A stretch of 64,000 nt of DNA from Rachicladosporium sp. CCFEE 5018. Lineage: Eukaryota; Ascomycota; Dothideomycetes; Cladosporiales; Cladosporiaceae. The notes beneath the pieces are model-generated. The model saw only the letters and a program-made list of their open reading frames with translations. It was not told where the DNA came from and searched no databases. Where the stretch lies: contig KZ111143.1 in the NCBI GenBank assembly GCA_002077045.2, positions 99,416 to 163,415 of the forward strand. The letters are read 5' to 3'. The translations under genes were made by a program, and so were the position numbers. Positions 1 to 11,199 of this stretch are shown piece by piece (position 1 is the first letter of the stretch; every line of letters starts with the position of its first letter).

Positions 1-966
1 TTGAGGGGCGCGTTGCAGGGTGCTATACTCACTGATAAGCCGAATATCAAGTGGGAGGATGTGGCTGGTTTAGAGGGAGCGAAGGATGCGTTGAAGGAGG
101 CCGTCATTCTGCCGATCAAGTTTCCGCATTTGTTTACTGGGAAGAGGCAGCCGTGGAAGGGCATCTTGCTGTATGGACCGCCTGGAACGGGCAAGTCATA
201 TCTTGCGAAGGCGGTGGCGACGGAAGCGAACAGCACATTCTTCTCGGTCAGCAGTTCAGATCTTGTCAGCAAGTGGATGGGTGAGAGTGAGAGATTGGTC
301 AAGCAGCTCTTCAACATGGCACGTGAGAACAAGCCGAGCATCATCTTCATTGACGAGATTGATGCACTGTGTGGACCGAGAGGTGAGGGCGAGTCGGAGG
401 CGTCACGGAGAATCAAGACGGAGTTGCTGGTGCAGATGGATGGTGTAGGGAGGGACAGCAAGGGTGTGCTTATTCTGGGAGCAACAAATATCCCCTGGCA
501 ACTGGACGCTGCGATCAGGAGACGCTTTCAGCGAAGAGTGCACATCAGCTTGCCGGATCAACCTGCACGGATGAAGATGTTTGAGCTGGCTGTGGGGACG
601 ACGCCATGTGATCTCAAAGGAGACGACTTCAAGACGTTGTCAAAGCTGAGTGAAGGATACTCTGGATCTGATATCACGATCGCAGTGCAGGACGCGTTGA
701 TGCAGCCGGTGCGAAAAATTCAGACGGCAACTCATTACAAGAAGGTAGATGTTGACGGCGTTGAGAAGTTGACGCCTTGCAGTCCGGGCGATCCTGGAGC
801 GATTGAGATGAACTGGGTGGATATCGAGACTGATCAGTTGCTCGAGCCGCCTTTGCAGGTGAAGGATTTTATCAAGGCGATCAAGGCATCAAGACCGACG
901 GTCAGCAACGATGATCTGGTCAAGAATACCGAGTGGACGAAGGAGTTCGGGAGTGAGGGCGCTTGA
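1..966 (+). CDS. VPS4: Vps4-type AAA ATPase, C-terminal part (5' cut by window edge)
   Basis: AAA ATPase that disassembles ESCRT-III on endosomal membranes. Visible are the Walker A motif GPPGTGKS (residues 59-66 of the visible part), Walker B IIFIDEID (114-121), the arginine-finger segment RRRF (173-176), and a C-terminal helix ending in the Vps4-typical VSNDDLVKNTEWTKEFGSEGA-like tail. The family is about 430 residues long and starts with a MIT domain; that domain and the real start lie before base 1, so the TTG at base 1 is not a start. The frame is open from base 1 to the TGA at 964-966, with no intron in the visible part. Identification is very secure because the substrate-binding and beta domains are both of Vps4 type and not of katanin or spastin type. 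Confidence 0.93.
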   Translation: MRGALQGAILTDKPNIKWEDVAGLEGAKDALKEAVILPIKFPHLFTGKRQPWKGILLYGPPGTGKSYLAKAVATEANSTFFSVSSSDLVSKWMGESERLVKQLFNMARENKPSIIFIDEIDALCGPRGEGESEASRRIKTELLVQMDGVGRDSKGVLILGATNIPWQLDAAIRRRFQRRVHISLPDQPARMKMFELAVGTTPCDLKGDDFKTLSKLSEGYSGSDITIAVQDALMQPVRKIQTATHYKKVDVDGVEKLTPCSPGDPGAIEMNWVDIETDQLLEPPLQVKDFIKAIKASRPTVSNDDLVKNTEWTKEFGSEGA

Positions 967-1167
967 TCTCGCAGGCATGAACCATACATGAATACAGCGA
1001 CTCCGACAAGACCTCGCATCTCACGGCCTCCTCCACAGCTTGGCGCACTACATTACCCGGATTTAACCGTAGCTAAGCATTGCTGCACATCACGATACGG
1101 TCATCGCCACTGCTATTGTTGATAATATTGGCTGTTTCCTTCTTCGATCTCTCAGCAGCATAATAAC

Positions 1168-2171
1168 ATGATGGCGCAATCCCAGTATCACAGCTTTCAC
1201 AGACCGAGGTCGACCATTTCTTACAGCATGGTTGGGTGAAGCTGTCGGAGTGCTTCACACAAGAGCAGGCCGACAAACTAATCGGCACAGTATGGACACG
1301 ACTAGGCATGGACCCGAATGACAGATCAACATGGCACACCGAGCGAACCAACATGCCTTCACACAACAAGTTCCTCGCCTCAGATTTCGCGCCTAAAGCG
1401 TGGAAAGCCATCTGCGATCTCGTAGGTGGTGAGGACAGGGTCGCAGAATACAACAAAACCTGGAATGATGGCCTGATCGTCAATCTCGGCACGCCTGAAG
1501 GTCACAACAAGGAAATCGACCCCCGAGAATTGCCCGGCTGGCACGTCGACGGCGATTTCTTCGCACATTTCCTCGACTCGCCCGAGCAGGGCTTGCTAGT
1601 CATCCCTCTCTTCACAGACATCGCAGAAGGCGGCGGTGGGACCTACATCTGCCCTGCTGCAATACCCGAAATGGCAGCGTATCTTTACGACCATCCCGAA
1701 GGCGTCAGCCCACGCATGACACCTCGTGCACAGAACCCGAAATGGCAGCCGGAGCAAGGCCTCAAATTCTTCAACGATCTTGCCGGCCGCATGCCACGAG
1801 ATGGTTTTGTTGAAGCGCACGGCAAGATGGGCGATGTGTATCTCCTGCACCCGCTCATGTTGCACTCGGCTAGCAATAATAAGCTTCGGAATTTGCGGAT
1901 CATTACGAATCCGCCTGTGAGCTTGAACGAGCCGATGAAGTTTTACAGGGAGGATGGAGCGTATAGTGCCGTCGAGAAGAAGACTATTGCTGCGCTTGAG
2001 GGGAGGGATTTGAAGGGCTGGGAGATTACTGGTAGCAGGGATGAGGTTATTCCGGAGAGGCTGAAGAGGCAGCATGAGTTGAAGGTTGCTGAATTGAAGA
2101 GGTTGGCGGAGCTGGAGAAGGGTGGAGCGGGCATCGATGCGCAGGTCAAGGAGGTAGGGATTACGGCGTGA
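1168..2171 (+). CDS. Phytanoyl-CoA dioxygenase (PhyH)-family protein, N-terminus frameshifted
   Basis: Fe(II)/2-oxoglutarate-dependent oxygenase of the PhyH superfamily; the substrate cannot be read from the sequence. The long open frame runs from a GTG at 1236, but homologous-looking coding sequence (PVSQLSQTEVDHFLQHGW) extends in frame back to about 1173. Iron ligands are the H and D in WHVDGDFF (about 1542-1550) and a distal His in HPLMLHSAS; an Arg in NLRIITNPP probably binds 2-oxoglutarate. No ATG lies in this frame before the stop at 1164. The ATG at 1168 joins the frame only if one base is added at about 1171, giving 334 residues. The length from 1168 to the stop is one base short of a multiple of three. 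I take ATG 1168 as the start and treat the frameshift as a likely sequence error. Confidence 0.75.
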
Positions 2172-2646
2172 AGACGGGTAGATTGTGATGTACAAGTAGG
2201 CCATGCCAAGCCATGGATCGTGTCTTTCAGTTCTACCTCGCACGCGCCTTTGCGTCAGCTTCCTAGCGATGTTTTGCTGAAGTTCTAGTTTATTCGCTCT
2301 CTTCTCGATGGCACATGCCTAATCCTCTCATGGCCGTGGAAGGGCCGTCCATGTACCGTGCCGCGGGGTCGAGTCTGGGGCATTGACGCGTTCCTTCAGG
2401 TGCCGGTCGTGGCAGAGGGGTAGACATCGACTTCGCAGCAGTTACACGTCCAACCGCAGCATGCCGACGTCAAGATCTCATCGATTGCGGCATGGGCAGG
2501 GCATCATTCTCAAGCTCTAATGCCATCAATCGGCCCGTCAAGCTGCTTATAGATGAGGTATATCCGCTGTAGGGAGGACATATACCTAGCCTCCTTCAGG
2601 TAAAGTTCTATTCCCTCCCACGAGTTCCCTTCCGTATTTCGTCAAG
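2172..2646. promoter_or_regulatory. Intergenic region, promoter of the GH32 gene
   Basis: No gene is visible. The last 110 bases before the GH32 ATG contain TATA-like stretches (about 2547-2553 and 2579-2585) and a pyrimidine-rich leader. No repeat was seen. Confidence 0.4.
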
Positions 2647-4483
2647 ATGCATTCGGCTGCCCGATTACTTGCGGCCGTCTGCCTCGCGGGCGATGTGCTT
2701 GCTCAGACTAGCACGTACTTCTCACCTGGAGTGCCGACAGACATTCCCATTCCTGGTAATTATACAGGCGCCTACCGTCCTCGCGTACACTTCTCGCCAC
2801 CTACGGAGTTCATGAATGGTACGACTTCGTCTTGCCCCAGGCTGAGACGGTGCTGACGTGCTTGTTCGATGGAAGATCCCAATGGCATGTTCGTGGATGC
2901 AGATGGCCTCTGGCATCTATACTATCAGTATGACCCGACCGCGACTGTAGCTGGGAATCAGCACTGGGTAAGTCTCACAGCGTTATTATCCTGATATTGC
3001 TGATATAGTTTAAGGGCCACGCCACAAGCAAAGATCTCTACACTTGGGAGAATCAAAAGATCGCCCTCTGGACCCCAAACAACTACACCTTCGTTTTCTC
3101 CGGGTCAGCAGTCGTCGATGTCAACAACACATCTGGTTTCTTTCCGAATCAGACAAATGGTGTAGTGGCGATTTACACGCTTGCTCAGTATCCCAATAAT
3201 GCTCCGGGTCCTCAGACGCAGAACATCGCGACCAGTCACGACGGAGGCTATACTTTTGATGCTTACGCCAGCAATCCGGTCATTGACTCGACTTCCACGC
3301 AGTTTCGTGACCCTAAAGTGCTGTGGTACAAACCCGGCCAGCACTGGGTGATGGTCCTATCTTTTGCTGCGGACTTCTCGATTGGTATCTACACTTCGCC
3401 TGACCTCAAGGACTGGACGGCACAGTCGAATGTCACAAATGTGGGACTGCTAGGACTGCAGTACGAGTGTCCGAACCTAGTTGAGATTCCTTGGGAGGAC
3501 GGACCACAGGAGACGGCTTGGCTGCTGGCGATCTCGATCAATCCTGGTGCTCCGTTGGGTGGTAGTATCACTCAGTACTTTGCCGGTGATTTTAATGGCA
3601 CGCATTTCGAGCCTTTCGATCGCGCGGCCAGAATTGCGGACTTCGCGAAAGACAACTATGCTGGCCAATGGTTCTCTGGTATTCCTGGAACAGAGCCACA
3701 AGTATCAATAGCTTGGGCCTCCAATTGGCAGTAGTACGTGTCTTCTCGTGATGTGTTGCTACGTCGAGCTGACACAGACCTACTCAGCACTCAACAAGTC
3801 CCACCGGCCCCACAGAAGGCTGGCGCAGTCAAATGTCGCTACCTCGTGTGAATTACCTCAAGAATGCCACTCGAATCGGCTATGTCCTCGTCAGCGAGCC
3901 CTACAACATCTCCGCAGTCTACACCCAAGAGCTGGCCTACAACAGCAGCCTCGGCAACAGCTCAATCCTACTAGACTACTCCACAGTGGAATCCGCCGCC
4001 CTCTACTTCGAAGCGAACATCACCTCCCTCTCCCCAACAACCGCAGTCGGAGCGCTGAACTTCACCTTCTCCAGCTCCGTCTCAGGCGAGTACATCACAG
4101 GCGGTACCATAGTCAACGGCGACACCTGGCTCGATCGCGGACATACATATGCATTTGACAATCCGTTCTTTACGAACAAATTTTATGCGACTGGTCTGTA
4201 TAGCGGGAGCGATAACGGGACCTGGACAATCAGCGGCGTGATCGATCGGTCCATTTTCGAGGTCTTTGTCAATGGCGGCGAGCAGTCTGGGACCATGACG
4301 TTCTATGCCACGCAGCCGCTGGACACGATGAGGATTGGCGCTGCGGGGATTGCGCCGAATGCGACGGTCAGTGTTGGGGTGTGGGCGCTGGCTGATACGT
4401 GGGCTGGGTTGGCGGATGCGAACGGGACTGTGACAGGGAATGTCACGAGTGGTGCTGGAAATGGGACGTATGGCCGGATGTGA
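2647..4483 (+). CDS. Secreted GH32 beta-fructofuranosidase (invertase/inulinase type), one apparent frameshift
   Basis: Hydrolyses fructosyl linkages of sucrose or fructans outside the cell. Proposed exons are 2647-2818, 2876-2967, 3015-3733 and 3788-4483. A signal peptide (MHSAARLLAAVCLAGDVLAQ) opens the protein. The first intron splits the nucleophile motif: FMN from exon 1 and DPNG from exon 2 give the GH32 MNDPNG box. RDPK (exon 3) and ECPNL (catalytic Glu, about 3466) follow, then the C-terminal beta-sandwich with IFEVFVNGGE. Many N-glycosylation sequons are present. The last intron has ideal signals (GTACGT, GCTGAC, TCAG), but joining it leaves the frame one base short. NWQYTQQVP reads in one frame and TGPTEGWRSQMSLPR in the next, so one C seems to be missing at 3800-3802. 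Repaired length is about 559 residues. Convergent with the next gene, 82 bases apart. Confidence 0.85.
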
Positions 4484-4565
4484 AAAGGTGCGACGCATCA
4501 GGCTTCCATTGGCGTACTACGATCAGATTTATGTGGCTGATCTCTCCGTAGCGTGTAAGGTGTGT

Positions 4566-6439
4566 TTATTTCGTCGGTATCACCGGCAGTGTCACATAGT
4601 TCAGCTGCCCTTTGCCGAAGTGGAGATTGTTCTCTCCGGCGAAGACGTCCTCAGGCCTGTCACATGTTAGCTTGCTTCTGAGAACTGCACGTCGACATAC
4701 CTGTCTTTTGGATGCCAATGTCCGAAGATCCCTGTTCCCTGGGTATCTCCACTGCTGACTTCAAACACCAACTTACTCCCCTTCTCCACCACAACATTCG
4801 TCGGCCACACTTCAACATCAACGGCATACGCCTCGCCAGCCTTGACGTCTTGCACATCGGTGCTGCGGTACTCGCGATGAGGGAGATACTCCTTGTGCCG
4901 AGGATCGCACTCCTCGACCTTTCGCAGGCTCACGCGTAGCCAGCCTTTGCACAGTGGGATCGGGTCGCCTGCAGTGCCCGTGTAGAAGATTTCCTTTCCT
5001 GCGCTATCGAGGTGACGTAGCGTGACAAAGACGTCGATGTCTGAAGGTGCCTTATTGTCTGATGATGTGGCGGAGACGTTCAGATGTGCCACAATGTGGC
5101 CGGTAATTTCGGTCTCCTCTTCAAAGGGTACAGTCGTAAATTGGACTAGTTGCGGATTGTCAAGCTTGCCAAGCGCCTTGTAAGTCACGAGCTTGTCTGA
5201 TGCTGATGGCTCAGCGATCGACAGTCCATTGTCAGGTGTGAGGTAGTACTTGGTGTACTTCGTCCTCGCGATCGGCCACTCGCTTTCCGTCCTCCGCTTG
5301 AACATCTCAAGCTCCTTCGGTGCATCGTTGAAGCCAGGATTGCCTTTCCGCAGGACAATGTCGACAGCAGGCACCTTGCCCTTCTCGGACCATCCCACGC
5401 GGTCTTCGCCCTTGAGGAAGGCATCTAGAAAGCTCCGCTGGATCTCTACTTCCTCCTCATAGTAGAATGGCAGGTCGTGGCGTCCCACAATGCATCGCAG
5501 GTATTTGAACTCGCTTCCAGCATTCACGTAGCCCAAGATGTTGCCTCGCAAGTGCAGTAAGATGCCACCCCAGTTTGCCACCGACAAGAGAGGCACTTTG
5601 ATATCCTGCGGGTTGTAGTCTTTGCTGGCGTAGTAGTCGTCGTCACGAAATCGGTTCTCGACGTTGTCAACGTTCTGATCGCGGCGGTTTGCAGCAAGCT
5701 CTTCGTCGCCGAGATTGCCTTCGATCGTGTCTGGACCCCAGTCGGCAGCTTTCCGTCCAGGCTTGCCGTACTGATTCGTAATGACCTGTCGATCCCACCA
5801 GAACTTAATGAACTGATTGCTGAAGATCCCGCCATGCCGGCATCGATCGCGGTAGTAGTCGCTCATACCCTCCCAGGGAATGATGGCAGCGAGACCCTTT
5901 GGCTGACGAGCAGCGACACGCCATTGACTGCCTGCATAGTAGGAGATCCCAAGTAAGCCGACCTTGCCAGATGACCACGATTGCTCTGCTGCCCACTCCA
6001 CAACGTCGAAGAAAGCTTCGGAGGTTCCGCGAGACATCGTGTCGAGCACGCCAGGACTTTGACCGAGTCCTCGCTCGTCTGCTCGCACGACTGCGTAACC
6101 ATGACTCGTCCAGAACTTGGGGTCTGGCGTCTCCCAAGCAGAGTGCTCCGACTTGTGTTGCGGGTTGACCTCTGCGAACGATTTCGGGTGGAAGCTGAAG
6201 CTGGTCAGCTCGAGGATCCTACAAACAAACGCTCATACTTACTCCGCGTATGAGATGTCCTTTCCATAAGGTCCGTAGGTGACCAGTACCGGGACAGGCT
6301 TGTCAGTCTTCGGGCGGTAGACATTGACACGAACAAGTCCACCCTCCTTCACTTTCAGCGGGACGTCGACATTCTGTTCGAACACGTAGGAGAAGCTGTC
6401 TCTGTCGACGACGCTGATATCGCGGACTTGATTGGGCAT
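4566..6439 (-). CDS. CocE/NonD-family hydrolase (X-Pro dipeptidyl-peptidase-like)
   Basis: Serine hydrolase of the CocE/NonD or X-Pro dipeptidyl-peptidase (S15-like) family; the true substrate is unknown. Exons are complement(6243-6439, 4701-6194, 4566-4656), 593 residues. The nucleophile elbow is GISYYAG (Ser). The family's C-terminal galactose-binding-like jelly-roll follows and ends in NNLHFGKGQLNYVTLPVIP. That terminal exon is easily missed because the frame runs on into a stop at 4667 inside the 44-base intron (GTATGT..ACAG). The first intron (6195-6242) restores YADFHPKSFAEVNP. ATG 6439 is chosen because the open frame upstream has only a TTG. No signal peptide or membrane segment, so it is probably cytosolic. 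Confidence 0.87.
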
Positions 6440-7094
6440 GATTGCGAGGTTCAATGGGAACAAAATACTTAGACCTCAAATGCCTTCCGTCGTCACTATA
6501 AGAAGAGAAGCGATGTAGGCCTCGCATACTGTGAGCAGTACACTGCCAGATTATCGGCCGACACAGTGTACATTGCCCGAAGGCCATGTTGCGGGCGGAG
6601 GAAGAGGTGGCGGTGTCGGAGAGGTGGGCGAGTCCACATCCCGTTGCACTCACGAACTTGACGCGTCAAACAGGCTGAGAACATCATCATTGTTATTCCT
6701 CCTCAGCCAGATAAATCTCCATGGCGATCTCGCAGTTCGCAGAGGCCACCATCATCGGATGAAATGGAGAATGCTCAAGAAGCAAGGAGGTGAGGCTACA
6801 TGTATGCTTGCCTGAGGTGTTCACTCCCCAGCTCTCTGTTTGAAGCGGCTACAGAAGCCTTGATCGCCAATACGGTAAGTCTAGACTCGGCTGTCTAACA
6901 TGATCGTCACTGTTGTTCATATGGTCGCTGGGTGGCTTCGACAAGACGATTTACCCCTCACCATGAGGCTTGCCCACGCGCGGGGTCAACTCTAGCCTTT
7001 CTCGACCGCAGACTATCAATTTGACCATATATACTGTTCGGCGAGACCATGTAGGCACCCATCGAGGGCCACGGGAGCCACAGCAACAGCAAAC
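6440..7094. promoter_or_regulatory. Divergent intergenic region between CocE hydrolase and alpha/beta hydrolase
   Basis: No gene is visible. The stretch serves both flanking starts. A TATA-like run ATATATA at 7027-7033 lies about 62 bases before the ATG of the plus-strand gene. Confidence 0.4.
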
Positions 7095-8045
7095 ATGTCG
7101 GACTTACAAGCAGAGACATACGACCACGCTGGCAAGCCAGTCCACCACGGCCGCGCTCGCGTCAATGGCATACGAATGCACTACATCACTGGCGGCTCAG
7201 GCCCAGCGATCCTCCTTCTCCACGGCACGCCCAAGAACAGCTTCTACTGGTACAAGCTCTTCCCCTTGCTGACCAAAGACTTCACACTCGTTGCGCCTGA
7301 TCTTCGGGGCTTCGGCTACACCGACAAGCCACCGGCGACAGACGGCTACGACTCTGTGACCAACGCCGACGATGTAGCGGAGCTGATGACCCAGCTCGGC
7401 CACGAGAAGTTCTACCTCCATGGCGAAGACCGAGGTGCCGACTATGCCTACGCAGTGGCAGCAAAGTACCGGAAACGTGTGCTCAAGCTCTCCTTCTGCG
7501 AGATGCTCGTCTCTGGCTTCGGACTTGAAGAGAGTAGCTTCTGGACCAAAGAGAATGTCACCGCGCAGTATGACATGCGAGGCGTGTGGTGCTGGCATCT
7601 CGGCTTCTTCTACTTGCCACACATCCCCGAGATGCTGATCCAGGGCAAAGAGCGCGAGTTCTGGGAGATGTTCATCAAGCAGGAGTGCTACAACCCAACC
7701 TCGATCGAGCCTGTAGCATTGAACCATTGGATCGAGTGCGTGAAGCAGCCAGGATGTCTGCGTGGGATCCTCGAGACGTATCGTGCAGGGCTGAAGAGCG
7801 GGGACCTGCACAAGGAGATGTTGAAGAAAGACGGCAAGCTGACGTTGCCTGCCATGACCATCGGAGCGCCAGAGTTTTTCGGGCCGACAGTGAAGGACAA
7901 CATCCTGCAGCTGGCGGAGAGCGTGGAGCGGTCGAGGATATATGAGGAGTGCGGGCACAGCCTCGCGCTGGAGAAGCCGGAGCGGTTGGCCAAAGACTTG
8001 AAAGACTTCTTCCTTGACGATCCCGACTGGGAGCCGCCAAGATGA
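7095..8045 (+). CDS. Alpha/beta-fold hydrolase with Asp nucleophile (epoxide hydrolase / haloacetate dehalogenase type)
   Basis: Single-exon protein of 316 residues. The oxyanion motif HGTP lies at residues 43-46, the nucleophile elbow at GEDRGA with Asp112 in the nucleophile position, and the catalytic His in ECGHSLALEKPE (His288). An Asp at the elbow, in place of Ser, places it with soluble epoxide hydrolases and fluoroacetate/haloalkane dehalogenases. The Asp112 plus Arg113 pair is commonest in dehalogenase-like members. No signal peptide, so an intracellular enzyme is expected. It is convergent with the transcription factor downstream (107 bases). Its position next to a regulator, a cupin and a fumarylacetoacetase-like gene hints at a shared catabolic role; this is inference only. 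Which reaction it runs cannot be decided from the motifs. Confidence 0.88.
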   Translation: MSDLQAETYDHAGKPVHHGRARVNGIRMHYITGGSGPAILLLHGTPKNSFYWYKLFPLLTKDFTLVAPDLRGFGYTDKPPATDGYDSVTNADDVAELMTQLGHEKFYLHGEDRGADYAYAVAAKYRKRVLKLSFCEMLVSGFGLEESSFWTKENVTAQYDMRGVWCWHLGFFYLPHIPEMLIQGKEREFWEMFIKQECYNPTSIEPVALNHWIECVKQPGCLRGILETYRAGLKSGDLHKEMLKKDGKLTLPAMTIGAPEFFGPTVKDNILQLAESVERSRIYEECGHSLALEKPERLAKDLKDFFLDDPDWEPPR

Positions 8046-8152
8046 TGATCGTTTGTACAATTTGATAGTAGTATAATCCAGCAAGGTCACAGCGCCACTG
8101 TTCCTCTTCACATTGTTGACACACATAGTGTAAATTGCGGACAGCATCGGCC

Positions 8153-11100
8153 TCAGTCGGAAAGTCTCCCAAGCTCGTCCATCAGATTGGCCAGATTGTC
8201 GACAAGTGGCGGTAGTCCCTGCTTGCTCTGAGGAAAGTTACCTCTCAGCACAGCGGCAGCAATGAGCATGACGCCTTTGGTATTGTACAACGCGCAGAAG
8301 TCACCGGTGATGTTCGTGTTGGCCTCCCTGCTTGGAAGAACGTCATTGGTGGCATTCGGTACACTCTGCAGGCCAGGCACGCCTCTTCCAAGCTGAGTGA
8401 ATGCTTTCGAGTGCTTGTCTTCTGGGCCGTCGACACAAAACTTCTGCCTCGTAAATCCAGTGGGCGTCGCTACCGGTAGGATCTGCGAGTGCCGAGCCCG
8501 ATTCCCGATTGGAGTGTGCATACCGCTGTTCCGACTGGCGTTCGAAGTGACCATGCCATAAACCCACAGCGTCAGCGCCGCGTGGTGCACTGCAACAGCG
8601 TAGAAATCTCTCAGTCTCGTCTTCTCGAAGGCACGAGCACTTCGAAAGACCTGGCCAGCGTGCCAGACGGCGTGCCGTGACTCGGACTCCTCTGTCCATG
8701 CCTTGATCTGTGGGTAGATCTTACGAGCTTCGTCCTCACCTGCGCGCCCGGAGAAGAGCTGTATGTCACCTAGCGACACATGTAGCGTCATCATCAAGAA
8801 GTGAAGTGTGAAGGTGAGCTCAGGTGGAGTGCCTGTGTCCGTCTCGCTGAAGGTAAGGAAGTTCGATAAGCTCTCGTATCTGCAGGGTTGTTAGTCGACA
8901 GTCCGCTGGTCTACAAGTCGTCAATACCTACATTTCTCGCAATCGCATGCTATGTATTGGACCACGCTCTGTCTGCCTTCGAACAGGGTAGTGGCGCATC
9001 ATCTGAGCTTGTTGCCGGTACTCCGACACATCATGTGCGATCGCATGTGCCACGAGGAGCTGGCAAAGTGGCTTGTCTGCGTAAAGTTTCGTCGTACCGA
9101 TCAAGAGGGGATCTGCCACTATGTCGACCAGTGAAGGTAGGGGAGGGGCGTCGAGACTTTGTCGTGCAAGGAATGCATTTCGCCATGCATGTGCGTTGGG
9201 GGCGTGCCACAGATCGCGCGCTGCAGGTATGGGCAGTAGCATCTGCGAGGATGATATGAGTGCTGGACGGATCTGCACAAGCATCACCTGCGAGTCGTGC
9301 AAAAAGATATGGAAACACAATCGCTTCCAGCTTTCTTGCTCAACCCACTCTCGCCATTTCTCCTCCAGGACTGCGTCTGAGTCGTGTAGCGTTGGAGCCA
9401 CATGCGTGTAGCGGAAGCGAGAGAATGCATTCGACCATGTCATCATCGTTGCAACTGGCTGCAGGAAAGCACTTGCAATCTCGGTCTTTCGCCGGAAGCC
9501 ACTCCAGACACCGATGTAAATCCAGAGCATACTTGCTCTGACCGCTTGAATCTCTCGGGTCGTGCTGTTGTCCTTCTCGAAGATCTCGCCCACTGCAAAG
9601 CGCACGACTTCTTGCAGGATCAATCCCACTTTCCAGATAGGTGGCAAAGCAACGCAACCCGCCCCCTTTGCTACCATTGCAAGAAGCGACTCTGTGCGCG
9701 TCCGCTTGGGATCGAACGTTGGCGCATGTATTATCGAGTCGATCTGGTACGAGTCTTGTAGGAGCGCCAGGTCTATGAGATCTTCAAGCAACTGTAGTGA
9801 AGGGAATGAAGGAACAGATCTGCGCTACGGTCAGCAATGCTTTGCGATCCAATGCCTCAGCAGCTAACGCGAGACAAAGCTCGCAGTGAGTCACAGTGAG
9901 CGACTCACAGTCGATGCACCGTGCACTGCGTGACCACTCTCATCATCCGGTCTCTTGCCTCGTAGTCAAGCGAGACATGGTGATACTGCCTCGCACTCGG
10001 ACTTGTCATCTGATCTGCTGCATCCACACGATCTTGCTGAACGTCAAGCTCATAGTGCTCCGAGAACGCATGCACACCCTGTGGAGGGATCCAATGGTTC
10101 CAGGACCACGGCGACTTGTCCAATGCCTCGGATCGGGAGCCTGCCTCAGATCCTGGCGTGGGGACACTCTCTTGAACCATCTCGCTTGCATGTAATGCCT
10201 TTACTGGCGGCGGTGCAGGTGTCCTGGCGAGACCATCTGATAGAAAGCTGAAGTCAAAGTCTGCAGGTCCGAAGTCGAAGTCTGCATTGAAGTTCATCAC
10301 ATCTGGCGGCATCAACGCTGCGTCGTTCATACCGGGTCCTCCCGGCATCATGATCTGTTCGAAAAAGTCGGGGTAGCCATAGTCGAAGATCATAGAGCTC
10401 ATGTCGGTCGGAGGTCCCAGTGGTCCCGGCATGGTCTCTGCACCAGGAATTTGCTGCATTGGAGGTTGCATAAGCACGTCCTGAAAGCTATATGGCGTGG
10501 GAGCTGCATAGGTCGGCTGCTGTAATGACTGAGACGGTCGAATCTGGTGAGGCGCGTCTACGGTTCCCGTGCTCTCGCGACGTATGCTACTGGAATCCGC
10601 AGGTGGTACGACACTCGTCACGTTTGGCATCATGGGCATCCCTTCAGACGGTCGTCGCTCCTCGGTGTCGATGCACTCCACCTTGCGCTTCTTGCATCTC
10701 TAATGTGAGTCAGTTCCCATGTTCGCAACAATAGCGTGTCTGACCTACTTTGCACGGCCGATCATCGTCGCACTTGGTCTTTGCACGTATGCAAGCTTCG
10801 CAGGCCTTCTCGATGCGCTTTCGCATAGGCTCGCCCTGATTGACCTTGGCATGTGCGGCACGATGGCGATTCAGCAGATCGCTGTCAATGATGTCAGTAC
10901 TCGATCGATAGCGTAAGAATGTAAAAGCTACTTACGCTCTGTTAAAGCCTTTCCCGCAATCTGGGCATCGGTACGCTCGTTCGTTATCATCTAAATCGTA
11001 TTAGAGCTTGCATCGTACCTGCATGCGGGCAGTACGCACGAGTCTTCAGGTGGCGGTTCAGGTGATCATGCCTCTCATACGTGCGATCACATAGGAAGCA

Positions 11101-11199
11101 TCTATGTCGGGGCTTGGCCGGCGTCTGTTCCGTAGCACTCTCCTGGGGCGCCTGCGAGCCTGGCGCTGACTCTGAGCTCGCTGGGGAGCTCTCAGCCAT
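8153..11199 (-). CDS. Fungal transcription factor with two C2H2 fingers, a Zn2Cys6 cluster and a fungal-specific TF domain
   Basis: Nuclear DNA-binding regulator. Exons are complement(11041-11199, 10936-10991, 10881-10749, 9909-10699, 8932-9819, 8153-8879), 917 residues. The exon order builds, in sequence, a first C2H2 finger (CFLCDRTYERHDHLNRHLKT plus H across intron 1), a second finger (CPDCGKGFNRADLLNRHRAAH), and a Zn2Cys6 cluster spaced C-x2-C-x6-C-x5-C-x2-C-x6-C (CEACIRAKTKC..CKRCKKRKVEC), itself split by an intron after RPCK. A Pro/Met/Gln-rich linker with acidic FDFGPADFDF patches follows, then the helical fungal-specific transcription-factor region. All five introns are 49-89 bases with canonical ends, and the joined length is a multiple of three. 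A C2H2 plus Zn2Cys6 combination is known but uncommon. Genes under its control are unknown; the adjacent cupin/FAH pair is a natural candidate. Confidence 0.88.

Noticed and set aside
1073..1492. A 139-residue minus-strand frame across the PhyH promoter and start
   Set aside because: No motif, and it overlaps the true coding strand of the PhyH gene for most of its length.
4667..6088. CocE-type hydrolase ending at 4667
   Set aside because: That stop lies inside an intron; splicing 4657-4700 adds the conserved family C-terminus ending at 4566.
7197..8147. A 316-residue antisense open frame over the alpha/beta hydrolase gene
   Set aside because: Mirror of a GC-rich coding strand; no domain motif, while the plus strand has a full catalytic set.
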